A stretch of 64,000 bases of DNA from Heloderma charlesbogerti (GCA_026122225.1 JANEZZ010002762.1:868001-932000); one strand, 5' to 3'; shown: positions 42,001 through 47,654, numbered from the stretch's first letter. The notes: a model not told the origin generated them from the sequence alone. Made by a program: numbers and translations.

Positions 42001-42167
42001 TTTTAAATCTTTCAGAGTTTGACAAATTTCTAGAGGAGCGCGCCAAAGCTGCTGAAAGGATCCCCAGCCTCCCCTCACCGCCGCAGGAGGAGCCCACGCC
42101 ACCAACGACGAACCCCCCCAGCAAAAAGAAGACCGAGCGCTCGGAAGACGCCCTCTTTGCGCTGTGA
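306..42167 (+). CDS. TOM1L2: TOM1L2, 13 coding exons (5'-partial gene span)
   Basis: TOM1L2 is a VHS-GAT endosomal adaptor that binds ubiquitin, Tollip, clathrin and myosin VI in sorting and autophagosome maturation. The coding segments are 306-384, 2465-2614, 8065-8199, 9989-10147, 10940-11056, 15469-15602, 18342-18390, 20365-20488, 23423-23540, 27237-27312, 37852-37911, 40863-40899 and 42016-42167. Every internal junction is AG/GT and the reading frame is continuous across all of them, giving 462 residues. With about 46 residues missing at the N terminus, the total would be about 508, close to human TOM1L2 (507). TOM1L2 is preferred over TOM1 because the VHS exons read [14 protein letters not shown] and [14 protein letters not shown] and the tail ends RSEDALFAL, all TOM1L2-like. 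No frameshift or internal stop is seen. The start codon lies upstream of the window. Confidence 0.95.
1930..2400. repeat. AACC/GGTT palindromic repeat, second copy
   Basis: TAACCTATGGTTTATTTAAC, AACAAACCATGGTTTCTCTT and CTGGGTTGTTTGTGATTAAC alternate around GGTTT/AAACC palindromes, ending shortly before the exon at 2465. Confidence 0.45.
2465..2614 (+). CDS. TOM1L2: TOM1L2 exon: VHS domain core
   Basis: Exactly 50 codons in phase 0, from [14 protein letters not shown] to DKVLALIQ, between an ACACAG acceptor and a GTCTGT donor. It holds the conserved VHS core with [11 protein letters not shown]. The adjacent introns are rich in a palindromic AACCCA/TGGGTT repeat. Confidence 0.95.
2690..2890. 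repeat. AACCCATGG/CCATGGGTT palindromic repeat
   Basis: A cluster of inverted motifs: AACCCATGGTTTGTTGTTGG, CTGTGGGTTGTTCATGTTAA, CACACTCAACCCTTGAGTGT (itself a palindrome) and TTAACCCAGCC. It begins 75 bp after the TOM1L2 exon at 2465-2614. Probably a MITE family; the ends are not sharp. Confidence 0.5.
3978..7170 (-). mobile_element. BovB (RTE clade) LINE, near full length, inactivated
   Basis: About 3.2 kb on the minus strand, within the intron before the exon at 8065. The 3' end (low coordinates) starts at the TTG repeats followed by TTCAGTCG, the hallmark BovB tail. The N-terminal part near 6790-7105 contains [13 protein letters not shown], typical of BovB. An APE-type endonuclease portion and a long reverse transcriptase ORF follow. 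The coding region is broken by in-frame stops (near 6790 and at 6518). The 5' end abuts a tRNA-derived SINE at 7171. No clear target-site duplication was found. Confidence 0.92.
4360..6015 (-). pseudogene. BovB reverse transcriptase ORF (551 residues open)
   Basis: Encodes the RT of the element. [24 protein letters not shown] lies in the fingers region. [15 protein letters not shown] is RT motif [17 protein letters not shown] motif B, and [14 protein letters not shown] motif C with the catalytic YADD. LGSKI and the [10 protein letters not shown] segment follow. The frame is open for 551 residues but is separated from its endonuclease half by stops, so a full polyprotein cannot be made. Confidence 0.88.
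7171..7324 (-). mobile_element. tRNA-derived SINE
   Basis: Minus strand. A tRNA-like head (GGCTGTGGCACAGTGGCAGA, box A type) and box B (GGTTCAATTTC) are followed by the family body ending AGATGGACC-like and CAGTATACAGCACCTTC. It abuts the BovB 5' end, so one may have inserted next to the other. Confidence 0.7.
8065..8199 (+). CDS. TOM1L2: TOM1L2 exon: end of VHS domain
   Basis: Forty-five codons in phase 0, from [16 protein letters not shown] to SPIHTPQR, preceded by TTTTCCAG and followed by [21 protein letters not shown] is the family signature of the last VHS helices. The upstream intron (2615-8064) contains the near-full-length BovB copy. Confidence 0.95.
8640..9230 (-). mobile_element. 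Probable solo LTR, minus strand
   Basis: The minus strand carries a Ser/Asp/Glu-rich frame at the presumed 5' side ([14 protein letters not shown], 9187-8942) and AATAAAGTCGCATTAGCC at the 3' side (near 8690), the same organisation as the LTR-like unit at 18523. The exact ends and a target duplication could not be found. It lies between the TOM1L2 exons at 8065 and 9989. Confidence 0.45.
9395..9630 (+). mobile_element. hAT-like transposon, internal fragment
   Basis: GGGCTGCATTCCAGTAGTGA, TTACTGCCAGTAGCTCAGCC and AAAGCCAGGAAACCACGAAA match the interior of the other two copies. Both termini are missing. Confidence 0.5.
9989..10147 (+). CDS. TOM1L2: TOM1L2 exon: Ser/Pro-rich linker between VHS and GAT
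   Basis: Fifty-three codons in phase 0, from [18 protein letters not shown] to GPITANTEQ; acceptor TCTGCTAG, donor GTATTG. The segment is low in complexity ([13 protein letters not shown]) and diverges from mammals more than the domain exons do, as expected for a disordered linker. In mammals this linker is part of the standard TOM1L2 isoform. Its phase-0 ends mean that skipping it would keep the frame. Confidence 0.92.
10300..10423 (+). mobile_element. 5S-rRNA-derived SINE fragment
   Basis: GAAGCTAAGCAGG followed by CTGGTTAGTGCTTGGAGGGAG and CCTGGGAACC is a diverged 5S rRNA 3' half. It continues into GGGGATATAAATGTAATAAA and an (ATAA)n tail, unlike the CR1-tailed copy at 17424. Confidence 0.6.
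10424..10812 (+). mobile_element. L2-clade LINE, ORF2 C-terminal fragment
   Basis: Translates (from 10469) as [20 protein letters not shown] ... [10 protein letters not shown] ... LLVVPK ... [13 protein letters not shown] ... [11 protein letters not shown]. This is the C-terminal region after the RT in L2-like elements (typical LHWLPV...FKAL, LLVVP, AFSV.APKLWN.LP, FK..LKT.LF). Confidence 0.65.
10940..11056 (+). CDS. TOM1L2: TOM1L2 exon: start of GAT domain
   Basis: Thirty-nine codons in phase 0, from [14 protein letters not shown] to [12 protein letters not shown]; acceptor CCCAATAG, donor GTAAGT. This is the first helix of the GAT three-helix bundle, which in TOM1 proteins binds ubiquitin and Tollip. 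A CR1 element begins only about 90 bp beyond the donor. Confidence 0.95.
11145..12325 (+). mobile_element. CR1 LINE, 5'-truncated
   Basis: Plus-strand CR1 with a decayed [20 protein letters not shown] (motif A), [17 protein letters not shown] (motif B) and FVDDTKLGG (motif C, xxDD). It goes on to the CR1 C-terminal region ([20 protein letters not shown]) and ends in the CR1-type tandem octamer tail (ATTCTATG). Frames are broken at about 11393 and 11589. It lies in the intron after the GAT exon at 10940. Confidence 0.92.
12330..13587 (+). other. Intron without recognised elements
   Basis: After a (GT)n run the stretch holds no repeat or gene I recognise. A minus-strand frame of 120 residues at 13025-13387 resembles no family known to me and has no splice or codon support. 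Confidence 0.5.
13588..13775 (-). mobile_element. tRNA-derived SINE, full length
   Basis: Minus strand. GTAGCTCAGCGGCAGAGC (box A) and GGTTCGATCCC (box B) are both intact, followed by a body ending GGGCTAGATGGACCAAGGAT and CTGACTCAGCATAAGACGGC. The best-preserved promoter of the four copies here. Confidence 0.8.
15469..15602 (+). CDS. TOM1L2: TOM1L2 exon: GAT domain helices 2-3
   Basis: Acceptor CCTCCCAG. Reads [20 protein letters not shown] through [11 protein letters not shown], then ends two bases into an arginine codon (AG/G) before GTGGCT. The ELNRTCR...QR and [14 protein letters not shown] signatures belong to the GAT bundle. The donor lacks the usual purine at +3 to +5 (GTGGCT), but the next exon restores both frame and residue. 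Confidence 0.94.
16218..16346. repeat. Palindromic MITE copy
   Basis: Full-length, with TATGCTGGGAGTTGTAGTCC on the right arm, the copy closest to the ACTACAACTCCCAGCAT form. Confidence 0.65.
16515..16545. repeat. (AC)n microsatellite
   Basis: GTGCACACACACACAC...; a second dinucleotide run, (GT)n, is at about 12457-12487. Confidence 0.9.
17424..17560 (+). mobile_element. 5S-rRNA/CR1 chimeric SINE
   Basis: Bases 17424-17480 match the 3' half of 5S rRNA (GAAGCTAAGCAG, then AGTACTTGGATGGGAGACCG and CCTGGGAAT). From about 17481 the sequence turns into the CR1 3' end (CTTGAGCAAGGGGTTGGACT, GATGGTCTTATAGGCCCC) and the ATTCTATGACTCTATGA tail. This fits a short element carrying 5S-derived internal promoter sequence and a CR1-mobilised tail. 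Confidence 0.75.
18163..18275. repeat. Palindromic MITE copy
   Basis: GGACTGCAACTCCCAGAAGC and GCCGGGAGTTGAAGCTCAAA. It ends about 65 bp before the TOM1L2 exon at 18342. Further degenerate copies lie near 8252-8340, 14340-14442, 22305-22410, 24138-24295, 26187-26250, 34405-34460 and 52305-52390. Confidence 0.55.
18342..18390 (+). CDS. TOM1L2: TOM1L2 exon: short post-GAT exon
   Basis: A 49-base exon. The first G completes the split arginine, then [16 protein letters not shown] follows, ending at GTAAGT. The acceptor is GCCACAG. The LTR-like composite at 18523 starts only 132 bp after the donor. Confidence 0.92.
18523..19232 (+). mobile_element. LTR-like composite with long inverted ends and 5-bp TSD
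   Basis: Bases 18523-19074 look like a solo LTR: TGTCAGG...CCTGACA ends and AATAAA near 18986 about 85 bp before the end. Directly after it, 19075-19232 is an inverted copy of the first ~158 bp, again ending CCTGACA. The whole unit is flanked by the 5-bp repeat CAGGT (18518-18522 and 19233-19237). The terminal part encodes a Ser/Asp/Glu-rich string ([12 protein letters not shown]). It could be an LTR retroelement product or a long-TIR element. No gag, pol or env sequence is present. Confidence 0.65.
19430..19860 (-). mobile_element. Old CR1-type LINE 3' fragment
   Basis: Minus-strand sequence with the CR1 C-terminal pattern. CCCTCCTCTGGACACGCTCC near 19820 corresponds to the segment before CTTGTC/CATCC in the younger copies. 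More diverged than the other CR1 copies here and without an intact tail. Confidence 0.55.
20365..20488 (+). CDS. TOM1L2: TOM1L2 exon: clathrin-box segment
   Basis: Forty-one codons plus one base, acceptor CCAACAG, donor GTGAGT. It contains [20 protein letters not shown] matches the acidic/hydrophobic clathrin-box type (consensus L-phi-x-phi-acidic) used by TOM1 proteins to recruit clathrin. SSQLAGL at the end is conserved across the family. Confidence 0.94.
21150..21420 (-). mobile_element. Second SINE-like repeat type
   Basis: Contains GTGGTTTGCCATTGCCTTCC, ATTTTACCGACCTCGGAAGG and GGGATTGAACTCAGGTCGTG. The last part reads as a tRNA box B on the minus strand. I recognise the pattern as a common reptilian interspersed repeat but cannot name the family. 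It lies head to tail with the SINE at 21421. Confidence 0.5.
21421..21612 (+). mobile_element. tRNA-derived SINE
   Basis: Plus strand. CCATAGCTGTGTGGCGGAGC (box A region), GGTTCGATCCC (box B), then CTGGAGAGCTGCTGCTGCCA and GGGCTAGATGGACAAGGCAG. Slightly shortened at the 3' end. Confidence 0.75.
22831..23170 (+). mobile_element. hAT-like non-autonomous DNA transposon
   Basis: Begins CAGGGGTGTTGAACCTC, shares TTAGCTTAAAACTCTTACTG and GGAAAGGGGGTGTGGCCA with the copy at 29198. The right terminus is degraded. Confidence 0.6.
23423..23540 (+). CDS. TOM1L2: TOM1L2 exon: DxF-containing C-terminal region
   Basis: Two bases complete an aspartate, then [17 protein letters not shown] to SSLADQRK follows, ending two bases into a threonine codon. 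Acceptor CTCTGTAG, donor [26 protein letters not shown] is nearly invariant in TOM1 and TOM1L2 proteins and contains a DMF motif of the kind bound by adaptor appendage domains. Confidence 0.94.
24018..24049. repeat. (GA)n microsatellite
   Basis: About 15 GA units inside the remains of a MIR-like SINE (GGGGTAGGCTGGGCTGAG before it, TCACCCAGTGAGCTT after it). Confidence 0.93.
24380..24765 (+). mobile_element. L2-like LINE 3' end
   Basis: Begins with the end of the coding region (GTGGAATGAGCTCCCT, then GTGAAGACCTTTTTATTCTC, i.e. ...WNELP...KTFLF), continues through a T-rich 3'UTR and ends with GTGAACCACCCAGAGAGCTT and GGGTGGTATAGAAA followed by a GA-rich tail. Confidence 0.6.
27034..27160. repeat. 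Palindromic MITE copy
   Basis: Full-length in the intron just upstream of the exon at 27237. Outer arms CCATCCTGGTGCCCTCCAGA and TCTGGAGGGCACCAGGTTGA are intact. It ends 76 bp before that exon. Confidence 0.65.
27237..27312 (+). CDS. TOM1L2: TOM1L2 exon: [17 protein letters not shown]
   Basis: One base completes the threonine, then 25 residues from [11 protein letters not shown] to RKQTTGG follow. Acceptor CGTTCAG, donor GTAAGT after a run of G. No known domain; conserved only within the TOM1/TOM1L2 family. Confidence 0.93.
28815..29025 (-). mobile_element. MIR-like SINE
   Basis: Core AACAACCCTGTGGGGTAGGT, then GGCCCAAGGTCACC and a tRNA-like end that on the minus strand reads GTGTAGTGGCTAAAGTGCTG and GTTCAAATCCC. 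Resembles amniote MIR/CORE-type SINEs. Confidence 0.55.
29198..29518 (+). mobile_element. hAT-like non-autonomous DNA transposon
   Basis: Starts CAGGGATGTCAAAT and ends GTTGAACACCCCTG, short imperfect terminal inverted repeats of the CAGGGGTGT type. The interior GGCTGGATTTGGCCCGCGGA and TACTGCCAGTA is shared with two other copies (9395, 22831). No transposase. Confidence 0.6.
30313..30372 (+). mobile_element. 5S-rRNA-derived fragment
   Basis: GGAAGCTAAGCAGGGTCAGG and AAATGGGTGGGAGAC resemble the 5S rRNA 3' half. Short, without a recognisable tail. Confidence 0.5.
30373..32400 (+). other. Intron with little recognisable content
   Basis: Part of the 10.5-kb intron. I see no exon and only diverged sequence. 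Confidence 0.45.
32444..32499. repeat. Perfect 25-bp inverted repeat (hairpin)
   Basis: Arms 32444-32468 and 32475-32499 are exact reverse complements with a 6-base spacer TTAATG. The arm sequence (ACTGCCTCTGGTACTGG...) is part of the interspersed repeat that follows, so one arm looks like a snap-back copy. Confidence 0.8.
32500..32660 (+). repeat. Interspersed repeat ending CTGGACTAGATGGACCCTTG
   Basis: AACAGAATGCTGGACTAGAT, then GGTCTGATCCAGCAGGGTTC and a TTCTTATG end. Shared with 49717-49945 in the same orientation and, inverted, with 50232-50400 and 48236-48420. A common reptilian repeat I cannot assign to a named family. Confidence 0.55.
33065..33176. repeat. Twin perfect hairpins in a TOM1L2 intron
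   Basis: The first is GGGGGTGCTTCCAC at 33065-33078 against its exact inverse at 33089-33102. The second has 22-base arms at 33128-33149 and 33155-33176 around ACAAGGAAAAA with a 5-base loop. They lie 25 bp apart in intronic sequence. Confidence 0.8.
33770..34110. repeat. AACC/GGTT palindromic repeat, third copy
   Basis: TTTAGACCTCTCACCAAACC, TTGACAAACCATGATTATGG and CAAGCTATGGTTCAGATTCC form imperfect inverted repeats. A further cluster lies at 36950-37375 (AACCATGCTTTAGCATTATG near its left end and TAATGCTAAACCATGGGTTT near its right end), inverted with respect to each other. Smaller pieces lie at 1130-1330, 17190-17350 and 17800-17885. Confidence 0.45.
35466..35600. repeat. Palindromic MITE copy, followed by a partial tandem copy
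   Basis: CCTTCCCCAACCTGGTGCCC, AACTACAATTCCCACCATCC and GTAGCTGTAGTTCAACACAT. A further half-copy runs to about 35670. Confidence 0.6.
37852..37911 (+). CDS. TOM1L2: TOM1L2 exon: start of myosin VI-binding region
   Basis: Twenty codons, [20 protein letters not shown], between CTCCCTAG and [17 protein letters not shown] begins the segment that in TOM1 proteins docks on the myosin VI cargo-binding domain. The preceding intron, 27313-37851, is the longest in the window (about 10.5 kb). Confidence 0.94.
37912..40862 (+). other. Intron between TOM1L2 exons at 37852 and 40863
   Basis: Contains the (CTTC)n array, a (CCT)n tract at 39105-39132 and short CA-rich stretches. No coding exon found. The stretches at 38540-38960 and 40290-40740 are unique-looking, without motifs I recognise. 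Confidence 0.5.
39561..39618 (+). repeat. (CTTC)n microsatellite
   Basis: About 14 uninterrupted tetranucleotide units. Uninterrupted arrays of this length are usually polymorphic. It creates spurious repeat-protein frames on both strands. Confidence 0.97.
40863..40899 (+). CDS. TOM1L2: TOM1L2 micro-exon: myosin VI-binding region
   Basis: A 37-base exon, [12 protein letters not shown] plus the first base of the next glutamate codon; acceptor AATTGCAG, donor GTAAAC. The residues match the TOM1L2-specific acidic stretch before the invariant [13 protein letters not shown] large imperfect inverted repeat starts 77 bp downstream. Confidence 0.92.
40977..41202. repeat. Imperfect inverted repeat, 81-bp arms, next to a TOM1L2 micro-exon
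   Basis: Left arm 40977-41057 and right arm 41122-41202 pair at roughly five of every six positions with no gap. The longest common blocks are AGACATTCTGGTT and ACTCACTCTTTCCC. The loop is 64 bases. It is a single copy in the window and lies in the intron between the last two TOM1L2 exons. Confidence 0.75.
42016..42167 (+). CDS. TOM1L2: TOM1L2 terminal coding exon and stop
   Basis: After the TCTTTCAG acceptor, two bases complete a glutamate, then [16 protein letters not shown] to RSEDALFAL and TGA at 42165-42167. [13 protein letters not shown] is the helical core of the myosin VI-binding motif. The Pro/Thr-rich stretch [16 protein letters not shown] is the variable tail, and the final DALFAL is shared with mammalian TOM1L2. 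Confidence 0.95.
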
Positions 42168-43420
42168 CGCCCCTTCCCTTGCGCTCTCTGTGCGTGGGAG
42201 GACACAGCCGCGCGGCCAAGCTGTCCTCATTCTCCCCAGCTAGCGATGAGCCCCCTGGCCCTCCCCAGGTGTCATAGATGGCCTCTCTTATCTCTCAGAA
42301 ATGATCCAGCCCAAATAAGCTAACTTTTTAGAAGAGTATTTATGTCTAGTCTTGACACTCCTGTGGCTGCTCTTTCACAACTCACTGAATGCCTTTCTCA
42401 CATCCCAGGTCAATAATGCTCCTTTTTAAAATTATTATTCTTTTAAATGCATGATTGTTCTCTCACCCATCACCCCCTATACAGAACAGTCATGCAGAAA
42501 ACAGTCCTGGCTTTGGTTTAGGCCGATATCAGCTTCTCCTGCAAGCCAGTCCGAAGTGCACAGATGCTTGGAGTGTCTCTGGTAACAGCTGAACGTCTTT
42601 TGGCATCTGTTTCTTAAGGAACCAGCCCAGCCCTTCTGACCTGGCACAACAGAAACCCCTCCCCTCGCTTTAGTTCCTCCTAAACTGGGTATCACGTATG
42701 GGCGGCTCTTTCCTTTCCTGCACTCATTCTTTGATCTCCTAAAGTTTTCGTTCCGTGTTGATCTGGCTGGTTCCAGGCTAAGACGGTCAGCTGCAGCAAG
42801 GATTATGTTGTGGCTCTGATAAGTGGGCAATGCTCCTTCGCGGAAAGCCTCTCTCTCAGCGGAATAAGCGGTTTCCCCCCAACTTACCACGCAGCTGGTA
42901 ATTTGGGATGTTGAAATTGCATTGGGTTCTTGGAAAGCTGTTTTAGCGTGGGAGCATTCGCGATCCACCTGTTTTGCAGGTGATCCAGTATGTCCAGGTG
43001 CAGTGCAGGATGTAGCTCAGAGGAAGTGGCAACCGCTCCCTCGCTGACAGCATGCGAGTCACACCTTACGATGAGGTAGCGCCTTGGCAGCCACGTGTGG
43101 CTTTGCAGCGAAGCGGTCTTGTTGCTGATGGGTTGACTTCCTCCCTTGTAGCTCTTTTGATCCCATGCCCTGGCCTTGGCGTTTGTCTCAAACCAGGCCT
43201 GTGGAATAAGCAGCACAAGGAAGTGGCAGGTAAAACATGGCAGGTAAAGAAGTGGGCTGGAAGCTTTCTTCCTGGAGTGCTGGTTTCTGTTTGCATGGAG
43301 TTTTTACAAGGGTGAGCAATCAGAAGTGGTGCCTCCCCCCCCCCCCTGCCCTGGCAGTCTGAAGTCCAGTGTGTCCTCGGGCTTTTATCACCTCCTCCAG
43401 TGGCAGGGGTGAGCTACTTC

Positions 43421-43523
43421 TGGCCCTCCAGATGTTTTGGCCTACAACTCCGATCAGACCTAGCCAGCATAGCCAACGGTGAGGAATGGTGGGAGTTGTG
43501 GCCCTCCAGATGTTTTGGCCTAC
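43421..43523. repeat. Palindromic MITE copy (TOM1L2 3'UTR)
   Basis: CTGGCCCTCCAGATGTTTTG and its inverse GTGGCCCTCCAGATGTTTTG flank TACAACTCC...GGGAGTTGTG. Shorter outer arms than the 43591 copy. Confidence 0.6.
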
Positions 43524-43590
43524 CAGTTCCCCACCCTCTGTAAGAAATTCCTTGTCTGTGTTAAGAATCACTAAACAACACTAAATCAGC

Positions 43591-43718
43591 CTTCCCCAAG
43601 CTGGCGCCCTCCAGATGGGTTGGACTGCAGATTCCATCATGCCCAGCCAGCAAGGTGTACTGGCTGGGGATGATGGGATCTGCAGTCCAACCCATCTGGA
43701 GGGCGCCAGCTTGGGGAA
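43591..43718. repeat. Palindromic MITE, near-perfect hairpin in TOM1L2 3'UTR
   Basis: Arms 43591-43650 and 43660-43718 are almost exact reverse complements with a loop of about 9 bases. It belongs to the commonest repeat of the window: outer arm CTTCCCCAA.CTGG.GCCCTCC, then CAGATG...TTGGACT(A)CA, and a centre of CCAGCC.GC...GGCTGG. In most copies the arm contains ACTACAACTCCCA or its complement. If the 3'UTR extends to 46370, this would form a long stem in the TOM1L2 mRNA. Confidence 0.85.
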
Positions 43719-44241
43719 AGCCGCACTAAATTCTACTTGGGATCCTTTCTTAAGCTTAAACGAGACCTTTTCATTTAGGTCGAAAGTATTTATTTTTGTC
43801 TCGATCCAGTGGGGAAAACTTCCCCACGGGAGCCCCCGTTGCTGCTATGCTCTGGCACAACTCCGGTTTGTTTCAGGAGAGCATGTGCAGGAGACCTTCC
43901 AGCTGGATTGGGTGCTTAATCATTACCTCCTTTCCCCTTTTTTTTCTCCCTTACAACCTTTCGTTTACACCTCCGTGTGCTGAGATGTCAAAAAAGACAA
44001 ACAAATGAATTGTTTCCGTTTTAAACATATTCCATGTGGTGGGTGTATCCTCCACTCTTTTTTTAGATTTTATTTTAAAGAGCTATGTGTAGAATGCAGA
44101 TCTCTCTAGGAGAGGTGCAATAGAAAAACAGGTTATGAACTCTGAAGAGTATGCAAAAGTGGTTAAATGACCAAGTGGGGAGGGGGGAAAGAGCTCCTTA
44201 AATTAAAACGAGGTATCTTCATCCAGCATTCATCCAGGCTG

Positions 44242-44325
44242 GCCTTCCCCAGCATGCTGGCTGGGGATGATGGAATGGTAGTCCAACACACTTAGAGGGC
44301 CACTCCAGGTTGGGGAAGGTTGATC
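44242..44325. repeat. Palindromic MITE copy (TOM1L2 3'UTR), shortened
   Basis: GCCTTCCCCAGCATGCTGGC, then GGGATGATGGAATGGTAGTC and CCAGGTTGGGGAAGG. One internal arm is deleted. Confidence 0.55.
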
Positions 44326-46269
44326 TGGGCCTGGTTATGCAGCCTACAGTGACTTTTTCTATCTCTTTTTCCCCCATCTGGGGAAGGAAATTGAACTTCC
44401 GGATTCCCGGGCAAAGAGTTAAGGAAGGAAGCTGTCCTCTTCCCATCTAGGGCAAGGCGGCTCCTGGCCACAGCCGGGAAGCCACGTTCCTTTCTGTGCC
44501 CTAGTTGGAGATCTTTGTCCACCAACTCACTGCTGCCAGCTTCTCCTGGCACAGATCTTGAGCCTGCTTTCCATAGTCAAGAGCAGGTCGTGCCCAGACA
44601 AGGGTCTGGCTTGGCAACCTGCCCTATTATCCATACTGGTGGAGTGGCCTAGAGCCTGCCACGTCCCTCTGCTCTGCTATGTGGGGCTTACGCTAACGTC
44701 CAGCTTTCCAGGTGGGGCAGAGCAGCAGTGGCAGGGTGGGGGGCCCCAGCCTGTCCTGCCGTCTCAGCACTTTTTCATGAGAAGGCTGGTTGCCCGGCCT
44801 TTTTGGTGCCATCACTCCGTGTTGGTGTTTTAGCAGACCAACAGAGGTGTGGAAAGGACCCAAGACAGAGAAGGCTATTATTCGCTTTTTCCTTATGCCA
44901 TTTTTTTGCCCACACAACACCCACCTCCCAGCCACCTTGATGCTCACTGCAAGGAACCCGGGTTGCCCAGTCCACGTTGGGCCTTCATTCAGTTCCGAAC
45001 AGGATATATCAGGCCAGTGTGGGATGCAGAATGACCTGCTTATATGTACCACGGGGGTCAGGAGTACCGATGCGGGCTGTCCGGCCCCCTAATGGCCCCC
45101 CTACGCCACGAATGTTAAACATGTTTCAAAAGAGTCTTCAAGTGTCATAACTCCTGACCAAGCAGTCCCGTCCCCCCCCGCTACAGTTCCCCAGGGTTCT
45201 TCCCTTTTCTTTCCTTTGGCAGGGGGGAACAGTGTGAGGAAAGCGCCGTGAAGGACTAAACTGCTTTAATTCTGCCTTAAAATGTGTCCTGGATAAGTGA
45301 GGGTGTCCCCGATAAGTGAGGGTGTCCCCAAATAGCATCGAGAGACTGGTGTGCTCGTTTGGACCGCCTCCTGATGCCTCCTCTTAGCCTGGAAAACCAA
45401 CTTAGCATGTCTCCTGGGAGATGGCAGGCCGAGCTCTGCCTGAAGCTGCCGATACCAAATGCTGGCTTCGAAAGCTTAGCAGTGCAGCCCACAAAATGTT
45501 GACACAGGCCAGCTTTGAGTGGAAATTGCAGAATAGCTGTGCAGAGTAAGACTTGCCTTTCCCCTCGATCTTCTGGTGCCTGATGTGAGGGCTCTGCCTC
45601 CTTTAACCTCCCCCATGCACAGCACCTGCAGGTGGATGGGATCACGCCTGACGGGCTGAACTGGCAGCATCCTTTTATCTCCTCCCAGGTAGCAGCTCAC
45701 TTCGACATCCCCGTGTCTTCTGTATGGTACTTCCAAACCTTAGGCATGCCGTGACCACTTGGATTCCTTGAAAAACCAACCGACCTGGGTTTAAGATTCC
45801 TGTTCCTCATCTAACCATTCCCATTCCCTCCTGCTGTTCCTCTGTATGAAGCAAGCACTTCTGCAGGCCACCCTATGCAGTGAGTTTTTAAATAGGGTGA
45901 GCTCTTTTTCACCCGCCTCAGCTAACTGTAACATACCATCCACCCCTCGCACTGTAACCTGTGTCATAGCAGTCCTGGCTGTGTACTTAAAAACTCTTAA
46001 GTGTGTCCAGATTAAAACTGGATAATATTTATTTACTGAAAACATTCAGTTGTTTTGTTTTGGGGGAGAAGGTTGGTGGGCAGAGGAAAGGGAAGTAATT
46101 GTTTAAAAAATGTAAAGACAGCTATGTAAAAATAATAATTCTTAAATGCCTTTAAAACTGCCCTGGCTTCTCTCTTTCCTAATAGTGATGGTATCTAAAA
46201 CCTGGTGGTTTTTGCATAAGGATGTTATTAATTAACCTGCCATCACTTAACTCTCATTCCAGAAGTCAT

Positions 46270-46308
46270 CTGTGTGTGTGTGTGTGTGCGCGCGCGCGTG
46301 TGTGTGTC
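46270..46308. repeat. (GT)n/(GC)n microsatellite
   Basis: TGTGTG...TGCGCGCGCGCGTGTGTG, a Z-DNA-prone alternating purine-pyrimidine run about 40 bp upstream of the presumed poly(A) signal. Confidence 0.93.
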
Positions 46309-46346
46309 CTTGTACATTTTTTTGTTCTTGCATGTGAAAATACTCC

Positions 46347-46352
46347 AATAAA
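46347..46352 (+). other. Candidate polyadenylation signal AATAAA of TOM1L2
   Basis: Canonical AATAAA in CTCCAATAAAAGATC. The downstream sequence is only weakly GT-rich. It is the most convincing hexamer between the TOM1L2 stop and the first clearly intergenic repeats. Confidence 0.5.
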
Positions 46353-46789
46353 AGATCATTAGTGCAAACTGTACAGTGACAGTGGCTAGAACCGTCACTT
46401 GGCTTTTGTGGTGCTTGGCTTTATGGCCCATGCTCTGCTCCAGGGGTTGTGGGTACTCAAGGCAAAAGATGCTTCCCTTAAAATGCTGCCTCCTTCCAAT
46501 AGGAACCAATCAGCTGGGAGGGAAGAGGAAAGGAGAGAAAGTTGGCTATGTGTCCATTTTTACAGAGGGCAGTCCTCTGTTTAAAGGCATCCTCTGTTTG
46601 AAAGGCTGTCCAGTCCAATTCTGGTTTAATGAGAACCAGAAGAACCATTCCCTTCATCAGATAGCGCCTGTGCACTACACTGAACAGGCACGCAGGTCAC
46701 CTGGTCACAGTCTTCCGCACTATGGCGAGGTGTCCATCTGTCCATCTATCCATCCATCCATCCATCCACCTACCTACCGCCTTCTTTCC

Positions 46790-46988
46790 TCCGTAAGGAA
46801 CCCAAGGTGGCGCACATAATCCTCCTCCTCCATTTTATCCTCACAACAACGACCCTGTGAGGTGGGTTGGGCTGAGCATCTGTGACTGGCCCAAAGTCAC
46901 CCAGTGAGCTTCCATGGCCGAGTCAGGACTTGAACCCAGATCTCCCAACTCCCAGTCCAACACTCTAGCCACTACACCATGCTGGCCC
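46790..46988 (-). mobile_element. MIR-like SINE
   Basis: Same type as at 28815: ACAACGACCCTGTGAGGTGG, GGCCCAAAGTCACCCAGTGA, and a tRNA-like end (CACTACACCATGCTGGCCCT). A (TCCA)n stretch precedes it at 46735-46775. Confidence 0.55.
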
Positions 46989-47654
46989 TCAATATGATAT
47001 ATATTACATTACATTATTATATAATGTAAATATTTCTATCTACATTATAATAATAATTTCTAAGTTTGCATCTATATGTATGAATTAGCATATGCAAATT
47101 TTATACAAATCACTGTCTGCTTTTGTCCTTTTTTTGGTAATGTGTTTCCTGTTTTCTTGCCAATTCATAAATGCAGAGGGATGTTGAACCCTAAAGGCTT
47201 TCACGAGCCTGTTTTCTTTCCCCTTACACTTTAACCAAACCTTTCCACCTCTCCAAGCAGCCCTGCCTTTGATGCCAGTTGTCTCCAGTCCACCTGTTTA
47301 TCAACAGCCGCCTGGTCCACGGTTATGTAGTACCTCCACATTCACAGTCAGTATACCATTGGATACCAGTTCCTGGGGTGGGGGTGGGGAGAGCAACATT
47401 GGGAAAGGGCCTTCGGGCCCAGCTAGTGGGTTTCCCCAAGGCATTTGCTCAGCCATTGTGGAAAGCAGGGTGTTGGACAAGATGGACCCTTGGTCTGTGC
47501 CAGCTTGGCCCTTAGGTTCTTGCCCTTGGGCTGGAGACGAACAATGGTTTTGCTTTTCAGAGTTGAGGACACTTTGAAACAGAGATGCCTGTTTGCAGTG
47601 TGCAAGTTCCATCCACTTTTGCCTCCGTGGAAAGGTGTCTTCAACAACTTGCAC

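Larger units (their letters stand above)
42168..46370 (+). other. TOM1L2: TOM1L2 3' untranslated region (inferred extent)
   Basis: No ORF resembling a known protein is seen after the stop. The first good hexamer in a fitting context is AATAAA at 46347-46352, after a GT-rich stretch, which would give a 3'UTR of about 4.2 kb. Mammalian TOM1L2 also has a multi-kilobase 3'UTR. Palindromic repeats lie inside it (43421-43523, 43591-43718, 44242-44325). An ATTAAA near 46012 is an alternative. The end point is inference without transcript data. Confidence 0.5.

Noticed and set aside
306..42167. Assignment of the main gene to TOM1 instead of TOM1L2
   Set aside because: The VHS and C-terminal exon residues follow TOM1L2, and the neighbour SREBF1 fits TOM1L2.
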